In this document: positions 10,050 through 18,383 of the stretch, piece by piece
Layout: every line of letters starts with the position of its first letter
Numbering within the stretch: the first letter of the stretch is position 1
Source: Xylanivirga thermophila
GTDB lineage: Bacteria; Bacillota; Clostridia; Caldicoprobacterales; Xylanivirgaceae
Reading direction: 5' to 3'
NCBI RefSeq assembly: GCF_004138105.1
Contig: NZ_RXHQ01000011.1
Location: 20,940 to 84,939, forward strand
DNA: 64,000 nt
The notes under the pieces: model-generated
The model's database searches: none
Told to the model about the DNA's origin: nothing
Seen by the model: the letters and a program-made list of their open reading frames with translations, nothing else
Position numbers and translations under genes: made by a program

Positions 10050-10096
10050 TGTAAGCGCTTACAAACATTGTACCATTAACCCCTTTTACAAGTCAA
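10050..10096 (-). promoter_or_regulatory. gnd operon promoter with cre/LacI-type operator
   Basis: On the minus strand: -35 TTGACT (10096-10091), 18-base spacer, -10 TACAAT (10072-10067), followed immediately by the perfect palindrome TGTAAGCGCTTACA (10063-10050). This matches the CcpA cre / LacI-GalR family half-site pattern with a central CG and would cover the transcription start, so repression by roadblock or exclusion is expected. Which regulator binds cannot be told; none of the LacI family is encoded in the window. Confidence 0.82.
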
Positions 10097-10116
10097 TATG
10101 GTTTTAGTACAAAAAA

Positions 10117-10500
10117 CTATGCAGGAATTACTTTTATATCTACACTAGGCAAACGTTGCTCCAATTGTCTTATTATATTAGTATCACTTTGATAATTAGG
10201 ACTCTCACCTAATACAATCATGGATATGTGATTCTTTTCTGCATATTCTGCAATAGTATCTACCACATCTTCTGAGCGCAGTACTGTCATATCAGCTCCC
10301 GCCTCTTTCGATATCTGAAAAAGATAATCTAAAGCTTCCCCTTCATCTGGGTTTCCTAAAAAATTCACTCCAATTTTTGCAACATGTATAACAGATAACT
10401 GTCCTGATGCTTTAACAGCTAATTTTTGTCCATTTTTTATAAGCCTTTCACAGGTTTTTTGTCTAGTTACACAAACTAAGATCTTAGGTCCTCTACTCAA
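10117..10500 (-). CDS. Universal-stress-protein-like domain protein
   Basis: 127 residues, a single USP/Rossmann-like domain: ILVCVTRQKTCERLIKNG at the start and SMIVLGESPN near residue 96. The sequence resembles the stand-alone USP domain that follows the sensor in KdpD (VTRQKTCERLI is close to KdpD-type USP segments). No kinase or potassium genes are adjacent. Start is TTG with an AAAGGGG site eight bases away. It lies directly upstream of the gnd promoter, so it is separately transcribed. Nucleotide binding is probable by family, not demonstrable here. Confidence 0.75.
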   Translation of the reverse strand: MSRGPKILVCVTRQKTCERLIKNGQKLAVKASGQLSVIHVAKIGVNFLGNPDEGEALDYLFQISKEAGADMTVLRSEDVVDTIAEYAEKNHISMIVLGESPNYQSDTNIIRQLEQRLPSVDIKVIPA

Positions 10501-10599
10501 TTGAAAAACCCCTTTACAATTATATATTATGTTTTAAACAGCAAAAGCAAAATCCCACATATAATAAAGTATACTAAAACATAGAAAGGATAGGTTAAT

Positions 10600-10884
10600 T
10601 TGAAAAATATAAAGGATATATACGAAATTTTATCAGCCGATATCTTTAAATTATTAATAAATAACAACACCGTGCAAATAACGCAGTTAAATGCCGCAAT
10701 AACCCTGCTTATAAAAAACGGCATCCCTTTTGATGTTGCTTTCACCCCCGGCACAAGAAGGACAGAACCTCAAGCCGAGCTTACCATATATATAAACCCA
10801 AATACTACTATAACCTTTACTATGGGATTTGGCTCTGGCACATTCATGTTTTCTCCATCTGATATACCAGGTTTTGAGCAATAA
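10600..10884 (+). CDS. Small hypothetical protein
   Basis: 94 residues from a TTG start with GAAAGGA ten bases upstream. Codon use and lack of frame competition support it over the minus-strand shadows, and it ends six bases before a convergent gene. The C-terminal half, with INPNTTITFTMGFGSGTF, looks like a beta-rich soluble domain; there is no signal peptide or membrane segment. I do not recognise a family. Isolated plus-strand gene between divergent USP and convergent TIM-barrel genes. Confidence 0.55.
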   Translation: MKNIKDIYEILSADIFKLLINNNTVQITQLNAAITLLIKNGIPFDVAFTPGTRRTEPQAELTIYINPNTTITFTMGFGSGTFMFSPSDIPGFEQ

Positions 10885-10889
10885 TATAT

Positions 10890-11681
10890 TTAACTAAATA
10901 TTTGCTCCAAATGTTTTACACCATCCATAATTTCGCTGTAATGCTTATAATTATTCCCATATATTTCCATTATGGCAGGCCCATCATAGCCCTTTTTATC
11001 CAGAAGTCTTTTTAATTGATTAAAATCAAAACTGCCCCTTCCAGGCATAAAAAGTCGTTTTTCCTCATCGTAGTCACATAGATGAATATTTACAAGTCTA
11101 TCACCCATATATTCTAAGAAATTATATGGGGTATAACCACTTTTCATAGCTTGCTTTATATCCAGTGTAAAATATATATTAGATTTTGTATGCTCCAAAA
11201 GACGAATGGCAAACTCAGGATAGGCATAAAGACACCAGCATACATTTTCCCAGGCTAAACGCACTCCATATTCAGCTGCCATATCGCATAATTCATCGGT
11301 AATCCTGCCTATACGTTTAAAATCCATATTAGGCATTGAATTGGCCCGAACAGGCGGTCCATGGAATACATATATATCAGCCCCCATAATTTTGGCGCCT
11401 TTTAATACCTTCTTGAAAATTTTTACAGCATCATCTCTCTGCCTGCTGGTAAGGGCAAATAATTGGGGTTCAAACTGGGTGCTTAGTGTATGAACTGAGC
11501 TGGCCTTCATATCATATTTGTTAAGAACTTGAGCTATATCCATACAAAAATTTTCTTCATATTCACTATATGTTTCTAAAAATACCTCTAGATTTTTTAT
11601 ACCCATTTTGCCCATAATCTCTACTGCTTCTTCCGTCAATGCAGCCGGATAAAAACTAGCTGTCGATACGCCTATCTGCAA
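10890..11681 (-). CDS. Sugar phosphate isomerase/epimerase (xylose-isomerase-like TIM barrel)
   Basis: 263-residue AP-endonuclease-2 superfamily TIM barrel. Metal-site motifs visible: VFHGPP near residue 104, LAWENVCWCLY near 147 (Glu ligand), FTLDIKQAMKSG (Asp), VNIHLCDYDEE (His-x-Cys-Asp) and PAIMEIYG near the end (Glu). Such proteins isomerise keto-sugars, inosose or hydroxypyruvate. Starts at TTG 11681 with AAGGAGG; it follows yitT by 13 bases, probably one transcript. Substrate not assigned. Confidence 0.83.
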   Translation of the reverse strand: MQIGVSTASFYPAALTEEAVEIMGKMGIKNLEVFLETYSEYEENFCMDIAQVLNKYDMKASSVHTLSTQFEPQLFALTSRQRDDAVKIFKKVLKGAKIMGADIYVFHGPPVRANSMPNMDFKRIGRITDELCDMAAEYGVRLAWENVCWCLYAYPEFAIRLLEHTKSNIYFTLDIKQAMKSGYTPYNFLEYMGDRLVNIHLCDYDEEKRLFMPGRGSFDFNQLKRLLDKKGYDGPAIMEIYGNNYKHYSEIMDGVKHLEQIFS

Positions 11682-11694
11682 TGTAACTGCCTCC

Positions 11695-12525
11695 TTAAAA
11701 ACCCTCTCCCATTACTTCTCTAACATCTGTTACTAATACGAAGGCATTAGGATCCATTTCATTTATAATCTCCTTTAACCTCACTACCTCTCTACGGCTT
11801 ATAACGCATAGTATTACATTTTTACTAAGCCTGGTGTATGCACCTGTGCCATTCAATATGGTAGCACCCCTATCCATATCCTTCAGTATCCTATCAGCTA
11901 TTTCTTCTGCATGATCTGATATTACAAAAAATGCCTTTGAAGAATTTATTCCTTCCTGTACCATATCTATAACCTTTGCAGTAAGAAACAGGCACACCAG
12001 AGCATAAAGTGCTTCGCTCGGGCCAAACACTATTCCTGCCACTAATACTACTAAAAAATCTATGAGAAACATTACCCAGTTTACGCCTATAATAGGCCAA
12101 TGGCTGTGGATTATGGCAGCAAAAAGATCCGTACCACCAGTGGTAGCATTGGCGCGAAATACCATACCCAATCCTATCCCCATCAGTACGCCACCATATA
12201 TTGCAGATAGAATAGGATCCCTTGTAAGGGGAGATACCTTTACTAAATCAGTAAAAAGGGATAAGAGTACAGCGGCAATAAACGTCCTTATGCCAAACTG
12301 TCCTCCCTTAAGTTTTATCCCAAATATAAACAATGGAATATTTATAATCAGCATAGTAACACCAACTGGAAATTTCCATAAGTAATATGTTATTGTAGCA
12401 ATACCACTTACACCGCCTGGTGCAATCTTGTTTGGAACCAAAAAAAAGTTGAGGGATAATGCTACAATAAAAGACCCCACTACTATACATATGTAATCAA
12501 AAATTATACTATCCTTAAATTTCAT
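11695..12525 (-). CDS. YitT family membrane protein (DUF161/DUF2179)
   Basis: 276 residues. Five or so membrane segments fill residues 8-180 (for example IVALSLNFFLVPN, GGVSGIATI and FIDFLVVLVAGIVFGP), followed by a C-terminal DUF2179 soluble domain (residues about 215-276, ILCVISRREVVRLKEI and FVLVTDVREVMGEGF). This is the full two-domain YitT/YpjC layout. Function in the family is unknown, possibly transport. The frame goes to a TTG at 12531, but ATG 12525 is nine bases from the AGAGG site. Confidence 0.9.
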   Translation of the reverse strand: MKFKDSIIFDYICIVVGSFIVALSLNFFLVPNKIAPGGVSGIATITYYLWKFPVGVTMLIINIPLFIFGIKLKGGQFGIRTFIAAVLLSLFTDLVKVSPLTRDPILSAIYGGVLMGIGLGMVFRANATTGGTDLFAAIIHSHWPIIGVNWVMFLIDFLVVLVAGIVFGPSEALYALVCLFLTAKVIDMVQEGINSSKAFFVISDHAEEIADRILKDMDRGATILNGTGAYTRLSKNVILCVISRREVVRLKEIINEMDPNAFVLVTDVREVMGEGF

Positions 12526-12582
12526 AATCAATAACCTCTATTTATAAATCGTTATGTAAACTTGTCCAACACACAGTTAAAA

Positions 12583-12609
12583 AGAGACTGGGGATATGCA
12601 CCACAGTCT
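12583..12609 (-). terminator. Rho-independent terminator of EndoA
   Basis: Minus-strand stem AGACTGTGG / CCCAGTCT followed by CTTTTT. The first arm starts inside the EndoA stop codon. Confidence 0.75.
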
Positions 12610-12955
12610 ATAGCTCTATCAGGCCAAAACTTATCATAAGGCCTTCATCTACTTTTTTCATGGTTTCAGGCATGAGGTACCCTACCTTTTCCCTAAGTCG
12701 CTTTTTATCTATAGTACGTATCTGTTCTAGCAAAACAACTGAATCCTTAGGTAAGCTATAATCTTTTGCACTTATCTCTATATGGGTAGGAAGCTTGGCT
12801 TTGTTTATCTGTGATGTTATAGCAGCAATAATGATGGTAGGGCTATATTTATTGCCGATATCGTTTTGGACCACTAAAACAGGGCGTACACCACCCTGTT
12901 CAGATCCTACAACGGGGCTAAGATCTGCATAGTAGATTTCGCCTCTTCTCACCAT
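12608..12955 (-). CDS. ndoA: EndoA (MazF/PemK-type) mRNA interferase toxin
   Basis: 115 residues, near-identical in layout to Bacillus EndoA/YdcE. The N-terminal [19 protein letters not shown], the [11 protein letters not shown] strand and AITSQ are the MazF hallmarks; catalytic-type Arg24 and Thr are present (G-V-R-P, A-A-I-T-S). It cleaves single-stranded mRNA at UAC-type sites in relatives. Six bases after the antitoxin gene, so co-translated. Terminator follows at once. In Bacillus the pair follows alr; here it follows nnr/acpS, similar cell-wall neighbourhood but without alr. Confidence 0.95.
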   Translation of the reverse strand: MVRRGEIYYADLSPVVGSEQGGVRPVLVVQNDIGNKYSPTIIIAAITSQINKAKLPTHIEISAKDYSLPKDSVVLLEQIRTIDKKRLREKVGYLMPETMKKVDEGLMISFGLIEL

Positions 12956-12961
12956 AATCCA

Positions 12962-13237
12962 CTACTCACACTCCGATAAAATGGCTTCATAAGCCTCCAG
13001 CGCCTGGTTATCACAATTTGCCCCTACCTCTGTCAATTGTATATTTATCTTGGCCATCTCTTCATAACCCTTTCTCATCTTCTCTCTTATCTCGATCTTA
13101 TGCCGTTCACGTATATAAAGTTTCATAGCTTCCCGAATAAATTCACTCCTGTTTTTCTGCTCCATAGCTACTATCTCATCTACCTCTTGTAGTAGGCTGT
13201 CTGGCAGGCTCACTAATATTTTCTTTAATTCAGCCAC
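12962..13237 (-). CDS. ndoAI: EndoAI-type CopG/RHH antitoxin
   Basis: 91 residues. The ribbon-helix-helix N terminus (KILVSLPDSLLQEVDEIV, then NRSEFIREAMKLYIRE) binds DNA and dimerises; the C-terminal tail neutralises EndoA. Starts at GTG after AGGAGGTG. The promoter at 13303-13331 is probably autoregulated by the RHH domain, as is usual for such pairs. Immediately precedes ndoA. Confidence 0.93.
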   Translation of the reverse strand: MAELKKILVSLPDSLLQEVDEIVAMEQKNRSEFIREAMKLYIRERHKIEIREKMRKGYEEMAKINIQLTEVGANCDNQALEAYEAILSECE

Positions 13238-13302
13238 GGCGGCACCTCCTAAACTTTATAAAGAACTAGTTCCGCGCTATATACTCTCTATGGATATACC
13301 CT

Positions 13303-13331
13303 ATTATATAGCATTGGATATTGTTTGACAA
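13303..13331 (-). promoter_or_regulatory. Promoter of ndoAI-ndoA
   Basis: Minus strand -35 TTGTCA (13331-13326), 17-base spacer, -10 TATAAT (13308-13303), about 65 bases before the GTG start. Confidence 0.75.
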
Positions 13332-13353
13332 CAAATATTATAATGAAGATTTT

Positions 13354-14913
13354 CTATAAAAGGACGGTATCTTGCAATGCCTTAAATGCGTAGGGAATCG
13401 CTCTTAGTATATCTCCTGCCATCATCCCCATTTCGCCCTTTTCATCCTTTGCCATATCCCCTGCCATACCATGTACAAAACAGCCTAAAACCACTGCATC
13501 AAATGGCTCATATCCCTGAGCCATAAGCGACGTTATCACTCCGGTAAGCACATCCCCACTGCCTCCGGTGCCCATGCCCGAATTTCCCGTAGCATTTAAG
13601 TATATTTTTCCTGCCGGGCTGGCTACTACGCTGGTAGCGCCCTTGAGCAACACGATTACACCCAATCGTTTAGCAAATTCTAGCGCTACCTCTACAGGAT
13701 TCTCCAATATATACTCTACGGATTTTCCTGTAAGTCTGGCCATTTCTCCAGGATGAGGCGTAATTACTACGGGCTTTCGATGCTCAGTCAAAACTTCAAT
13801 ATTGTCAGATATATTGTTTAGACCATCCGCATCTAATACTATGGATATATCAATTTTACCAAAAATATTCCATAAAAGCCTTTGTATTTCATTATTTTGT
13901 GATATTCCCGGACCTATAGCAAGTACATCTTTATCTTTTATAAGGGCGTATATATCCTTTAAACTTTCTTGTGTAATATACCCTAATCCATTATCCTCAA
14001 GGCAAAAGGTCATTACCTCAGTAAGTTTACCTGCCATTATAGACTGAAGACTCTTTGGGATACCTAGTGTAACGGTCCCGGCACCGCTCATTTGGGCTGC
14101 CATACTAGTTAGATAAGAAGCTCCGGTCATCCCCCTTGAACCTGCAATAATCCCTACTCTGCCAAATGTACCTTTATGCCCCTCAGGTGGGCGGCTCTTT
14201 AGCATAGAGGCAGCCCCCCTCCTATCCATGGTAAACGTCTTTACTCCCTCCATCTTAGCACTATCAGATGGTAAACTAATCGGCACTACATAAACATCTC
14301 CACAATATCGTCTCCCTGGATATAAAAGGTGCCCCCGCTTGTAATACCCAAATGTAATCGTATGATTAGCCCTTACTGCATTTCCCATTATTTTGCCAGT
14401 AGCCCCATCTATACCAGATGGTATATCCACTGCTACTATAGGTACGTTTGACTTATTTATAATATCTATTACACTGTAAAAGATACCTTCTACTGGCTTT
14501 GAAAGCCCTGTACCAAATATAGCATCTACAATCAGAGAGCACTTCATAGCATAAAGCTCCAAGGGTTTTGTATCATCCTTTATCCATTGTATGGGGAGCT
14601 TTAGTTCTTCTATAATATCAAGATTTACCTTGGCATCGCCTCTAATCTTATCATGCTTAGCCAATATAAATACTTTGACATTAACTCCTTTAAGGTATAG
14701 ATGTCTAGCTATTGCTAAGCCATCACCACCATTATTTCCCCCTCCAGCTATAACCGCTACACTTCCATTACTAGACAATTCATAATTTTTGCATATTATA
14801 TCAAAAGCCCTTATTGCAGCATTTTCCATCAATACCATTCCCGGTATTTTATATTCGGTTATAGCTCTTCTATCCATGTTGCCAGCCTCGTTTGGAGTAA
14901 CTACATAATCCAT
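13354..14913 (-). CDS. nnr: Bifunctional NAD(P)H-hydrate epimerase / ADP-dependent dehydratase
   Basis: 519 residues. N-terminal YjeF_N epimerase domain (residues 1-215) with GGGNNGGDGLAIARHL and VDAIFGTGLSKPV; C-terminal ribokinase-like dehydratase (about 225-519) with AGSRGMTGA, ITPHPGEMARL, LLKGATSVV and NSGMGTGGSGDVLTG, where the Asp is catalytic. It repairs damaged hydrated NAD(P)H. The frame extends to GTG 14928, but that codon lies in the GAGGAGG ribosome site, so ATG 14913 is the start. Downstream of acpS, 11 bases from its stop. Confidence 0.95.
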   Translation of the reverse strand: MDYVVTPNEAGNMDRRAITEYKIPGMVLMENAAIRAFDIICKNYELSSNGSVAVIAGGGNNGGDGLAIARHLYLKGVNVKVFILAKHDKIRGDAKVNLDIIEELKLPIQWIKDDTKPLELYAMKCSLIVDAIFGTGLSKPVEGIFYSVIDIINKSNVPIVAVDIPSGIDGATGKIMGNAVRANHTITFGYYKRGHLLYPGRRYCGDVYVVPISLPSDSAKMEGVKTFTMDRRGAASMLKSRPPEGHKGTFGRVGIIAGSRGMTGASYLTSMAAQMSGAGTVTLGIPKSLQSIMAGKLTEVMTFCLEDNGLGYITQESLKDIYALIKDKDVLAIGPGISQNNEIQRLLWNIFGKIDISIVLDADGLNNISDNIEVLTEHRKPVVITPHPGEMARLTGKSVEYILENPVEVALEFAKRLGVIVLLKGATSVVASPAGKIYLNATGNSGMGTGGSGDVLTGVITSLMAQGYEPFDAVVLGCFVHGMAGDMAKDEKGEMGMMAGDILRAIPYAFKALQDTVLL

Positions 14914-14924
14914 ATAAATCCTCC

Positions 14925-15290
14925 TCACCCTTCTATTATTGCTTGAGCCACAGCATACTCCCGACTATGGGAAATAGATATATAAACCCTCTCTCCACCT
15001 ATAGCATCCATATGGGATTTGGCCATATTATGAAGCTTTACATATGGCTTTCCATCATTATCATGTACAATTTCAATATCTCTCCATGATACTCTTCCGA
15101 TGCCGGTACCCAAAGCCTTTGCTACCGCTTCCTTAGCCGAAAAGCTTCCTGCTATAGTGTATATGTTATCATTTCTCATCTTTAAATAATGGCGCTCCAC
15201 TTCAGTAAATATACGCTCCATAAACTTTGTATTTGATGCCTCTTTTATCCTATTTATCTCTATTATATCCATTCCAATACCTAATATCAT
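14925..15290 (-). CDS. acpS: Holo-[acyl-carrier-protein] synthase
   Basis: 121 residues. Transfers 4'-phosphopantetheine from CoA to ACP. Metal ligands are visible in GIGMDIIEINRI (Asp) and FSAKEAVAKALGTGI (Glu), with ISISHSREYAVAQAI at the C terminus. The frame runs to TTG 15302, but GGAGG sits inside that extension and is well spaced from ATG 15290. acpS next to nnr is a common Firmicutes arrangement. Confidence 0.96.
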   Translation of the reverse strand: MILGIGMDIIEINRIKEASNTKFMERIFTEVERHYLKMRNDNIYTIAGSFSAKEAVAKALGTGIGRVSWRDIEIVHDNDGKPYVKLHNMAKSHMDAIGGERVYISISHSREYAVAQAIIEG

Positions 15291-15413
15291 ACTAACCTCC
15301 AATTAAAAACGCCATTCCAAATATATTCTACTACTCTTCACCATAATAAATCAACTTGTATCATTGAAAGATAGATGGTAAAATTTAAATAAAAAATAAA
15401 AAGGATGATAAAC

Positions 15414-16529
15414 ATGTCAGGTTCTACTTATGGAAAACTTTTTACAGTAACTACTTGGGGGGAATCCCATGGTAAAGCCCTAGGAGTAGTAGTAGATGGG
15501 TGTCCAGCAGGCGTACATATAACTGAAGAATACATACAAAGGGAACTTAATAAACGCAGACCTCAAGATCCTCTAATAAGCACCCCTAGAACAGAACCTG
15601 ATAGAGTAGAAGTACTCTCAGGTATTATGAACGATATTACAACCGGTACCCCCATATCACTAATAATATATAATACAAATGCAAAATCTGATGATTATGA
15701 ATATTTAAAAGAAATATATCGTCCCGGGCATGCAGATTACCCATATGAGATAAAATACGGAATAAGGGATTATCGAGGAGGTGGGCGTTCTTCAGGGCGG
15801 GAGACCATAGCCCGTGTGGCTGCTGGTGCAATAGCTAAAAAAATACTCCAATCCATTGAAATAAATATTTTTGCCTATACCATTTCAATAGGTGATATAA
15901 AAATTAATCCATCTGCTTTTAATAAGGAAGAGATATGTAAAAATCCTATGTACATGCCTGATAAGGATGCAGCCTATAAAGCCCATGAATTAGTATCAAA
16001 TTTGAGAAAGCGTGGGGACTCAATAGGTGGCATAGTAGAATGTAGAGTCAATGGGCTCCCTGTTGGTATAGGAGAACCTGTATTTGATAAACTAGATGCA
16101 AAACTTGCCCAAGCCATGCTCTCCATTGGCGCTGCAAAAGGCATAGAAATAGGCAGCGGTTTTGGCGCTGCCCAAATAACAGGCTCATACAATAATGACC
16201 CATATATACTAGATGATAATACGACCTTCGGCATAAAAAAATCCTCAAACAATGCAGGAGGGATACTGGGAGGAATGAGTGATGGTAGCGAAATAGTATT
16301 TCGTGTGGCATTCAAACCCACACCTTCTATTTCCACACTTCAGACTACTGTAAACACCCATGGGGAAAAAACATCAGTAAATATAAAAGGGAGGCATGAT
16401 GCCTGTATAGTACCTAGGGCAGTAATAGTTGTAGAATCAATGGCTGCCATTACAATAGTTGATTTGTTATTTCAGAGTATTCTCTCTAAAATGGAAACTA
16501 TAAAAAAAGCCCTTATAAAAATCAAATAA
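15414..16529 (+). CDS. aroC: Chorismate synthase
   Basis: 371 residues. Converts EPSP to chorismate with reduced FMN, last common step of aromatic biosynthesis. Signatures: TWGESHGKALGVVVDGCPAG, the R-P-G-H-A-D-Y segment, GGGRSSGRETIARVAAGA and KPTPSI. AAAAGG touches the first ATG (15405), so ATG 15414 nine bases on is the better start. It stands alone, with no other shikimate genes nearby, and points against acpS. No T-box or trp-type control is visible in the 110-base upstream gap. Confidence 0.96.
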   Translation: MSGSTYGKLFTVTTWGESHGKALGVVVDGCPAGVHITEEYIQRELNKRRPQDPLISTPRTEPDRVEVLSGIMNDITTGTPISLIIYNTNAKSDDYEYLKEIYRPGHADYPYEIKYGIRDYRGGGRSSGRETIARVAAGAIAKKILQSIEINIFAYTISIGDIKINPSAFNKEEICKNPMYMPDKDAAYKAHELVSNLRKRGDSIGGIVECRVNGLPVGIGEPVFDKLDAKLAQAMLSIGAAKGIEIGSGFGAAQITGSYNNDPYILDDNTTFGIKKSSNNAGGILGGMSDGSEIVFRVAFKPTPSISTLQTTVNTHGEKTSVNIKGRHDACIVPRAVIVVESMAAITIVDLLFQSILSKMETIKKALIKIK

Positions 16530-16534
16530 CCTAA

Positions 16535-16774
16535 TCATGGATATACGAGATCCAATGCGGCATAGGTTTTCGGCCCTACGATACCATCAGGAACCAAACC
16601 ATTATCCAATTGAAATTGTATTACTGCAGCCCTGGTACGGGGGCCAAATATGCCATCTACAGGACCGGGATTATATCCTATACTTATCAAAATACGCTGA
16701 AGCATAGCTACATCCGCTCCTCTGGATCCCATTTTTAATATGCGCCTCTCATTACTGTTCATAAAATCACCCAC
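16535..16774 (-). CDS. Single-domain peptidoglycan-binding protein
   Basis: 79 residues that are almost entirely one PG_binding_1 domain: GSRGADVAMLQRILISIGY, GPVDGIFGPRTRAAVIQFQ and DGIVGPKTYAAL. No signal peptide and no catalytic partner domain. Start is GTG 16774 (ten bases from GGAGG) or ATG 16762. Convergent with aroC, five bases apart. In spore-formers such short proteins are often spore-coat or cortex associated; that is inference. Confidence 0.85.
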   Translation of the reverse strand: MGDFMNSNERRILKMGSRGADVAMLQRILISIGYNPGPVDGIFGPRTRAAVIQFQLDNGLVPDGIVGPKTYAALDLVYP

Positions 16775-16826
16775 TTTCTATATGCCTCCTTTCTATATTT
16801 ATATGGGGAATATAGAAAGCAAGTGC

Positions 16827-17951
16827 CTATTTATTTAAACTTTCTATAAAGTTCACCAAATCACTACTTGAGTTAGGCCTACCAACCTTTAGCATACTCT
16901 GTTTCAATATATTTAAACGCCAGTCATTAAATAATAACTGGTATACAGCCTCATCTACATGGTATGTATCACTTGTCTTTATGGCTAGTCCATTATTTAG
17001 AAGGAACTCTACATTTCTATCCTCCTGCCCCGGGATGGGATTTGCCAGTATCATAGGAATACCCTTTGCCAGACATTCTGAGACAGTAAGCCCCCCTGGT
17101 TTTGTGACGATACATTCACTCGCATCCATCATCAAATCTACATTATCTACAAATCCAAAGTTATATATAGTCTTCTTAAGAATTAATTCATCTATCTTTT
17201 CCTTTAACGCCTTATTATTTCCACATACCGATAATATTTGCAGATCCATATCCAATCTGTCTATTTGTAAAATATTATCTACTACATTACCATACCCCAT
17301 ACTACCGCTCATAACAAGGATCGTAGCCTTATCCCGTATTCCCAAGGCCTTTCTCGCTTCAGATTTATCCATTTTTTTGCTAAATTTTTTGTTTATCGGA
17401 ATACCAATCGGTAGAATCTTATCCTCTGGAATACCCTTCTTACGGGCCTGTAAATTTAAAAGCTCACTCGCAGTTACATAATAATCCATTTGAGTTTCTT
17501 CCCAATATGGATGGAATGTAAAATCGGTAACTATACCTATAGTAATTGCATCAAGGCCCTTCCCCTTTAGATGGGTTATTATCTGAGCTGCAAACACATG
17601 GGTACACACTATTACGTCTGGATTATAATCAGCCAAAAAATTAGTAAGTTTTTTAGAAAGCATAGATTGGGTAATGGCCGATAGTGAAAACTTATTTTCT
17701 CCTTCTTTATTTTCTCCTGCTTCATATTCATATTTATCTGCTGCATTATAAAACATACCATATACAGCCGGCGTAAATTTTGTGGAAATTAAATATCCCT
17801 TTGCTATTGATTCACTTAAAAATGGATTAATATATTCAAAAGTATCTAACATAGTACATTCTATATTACGTTCTTTTAGATCATCTATGACACCCTTGGC
17901 AGCCTGTATATGACCATATCCTGCTGTTACAGAGAGAAATAATACTCTCAT
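16827..17951 (-). CDS. MGDG-synthase/UgtP-type glycosyltransferase (GT28)
   Basis: 374 residues, full-length family. N-terminal MGDG synthase domain (VTAGYGHIQAAKGVIDDL) and C-terminal GT28 domain with KPGGLTVSECLAKGIPMIL and PIPGQEDRN, the UDP-sugar pocket. The family adds glucose or galactose to diacylglycerol (UgtP) or GlcNAc in murein work. Membrane-glycolipid synthesis is the likely role. Ribosome site GAGGTG precedes ATG 17951. Separately transcribed. Confidence 0.88.
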   Translation of the reverse strand: MRVLFLSVTAGYGHIQAAKGVIDDLKERNIECTMLDTFEYINPFLSESIAKGYLISTKFTPAVYGMFYNAADKYEYEAGENKEGENKFSLSAITQSMLSKKLTNFLADYNPDVIVCTHVFAAQIITHLKGKGLDAITIGIVTDFTFHPYWEETQMDYYVTASELLNLQARKKGIPEDKILPIGIPINKKFSKKMDKSEARKALGIRDKATILVMSGSMGYGNVVDNILQIDRLDMDLQILSVCGNNKALKEKIDELILKKTIYNFGFVDNVDLMMDASECIVTKPGGLTVSECLAKGIPMILANPIPGQEDRNVEFLLNNGLAIKTSDTYHVDEAVYQLLFNDWRLNILKQSMLKVGRPNSSSDLVNFIESLNK

Positions 17952-18046
17952 TTAAATTACACCTCATCTCTTGATGTATTTTATCCTTCTCCATTCTATC
18001 CTAACTAAAAACCTTTAGCAATATGTATGTATTTACAATAATATAA

Positions 18047-18076
18047 AAAGAGCTACTCATGCAAGAGCAGCCCTTT
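18047..18076 (-). terminator. Terminator after the small hydrophobic gene
   Basis: Minus-strand 12-bp stem with two G-U pairs (AAAGGGCTGCTC / GAGTAGCTCTTT) followed by TTTAT, just after the stop at 18088. Confidence 0.8.
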
Positions 18077-18087
18077 AGTGTTATAGC

Positions 18088-18267
18088 TTACTTTTCTACT
18101 ACGCCAAACCCTCTAAAAAACGTTCCACCACCAAATAATATTACCAATATTAAGAAGAAGAACAATAATTCGGATCCTGAGCGGAATAATCCACAATTAC
18201 AGAAGAAAATTACTAACAGTAGGAAGAAAAAGAGTAAGCTATCATCATCCCTACCAAAGAATCCCAT
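18088..18267 (-). CDS. Tiny hydrophobic membrane protein, 59 aa
   Basis: Too short for usual gene finders but well supported: ATG 18267 is preceded by GGGAGG and the frame is followed by a terminator. The protein begins MGFFGRDDDSLLFFFLLLV and is two Phe/Leu-rich membrane segments separated by a short Cys-Gly/Arg-Ser-Gly turn, ending in FGVVEK. The composition recalls the short Phe/Leu/Gly-rich proteins found near sporulation genes in clostridia. No function is known to me. The opposite-strand reading (18059-18295) is a shadow. Confidence 0.75.
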   Translation of the reverse strand: MGFFGRDDDSLLFFFLLLVIFFCNCGLFRSGSELLFFFLILVILFGGGTFFRGFGVVEK

Positions 18268-18383
18268 ATATATACCTCCCTTTCAACTAATTTAGTATTT
18301 ACAACCTCCTGGTTTAATACATTATATGTGCAATTATAAAAATAGGTGATTAAATACATTCTGTGAAAAGGAGTAAAATAATA

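Noticed and set aside
10527..10881. Minus-strand frames opposite the 94-residue gene
   Set aside because: No ribosome site; codon pattern and spacing favour the plus strand.
18059..18295. 78-residue plus-strand frame with Pro/Asn-rich sequence
   Set aside because: It is the antisense shadow of the well-supported 59-residue minus-strand gene with ribosome site and terminator.
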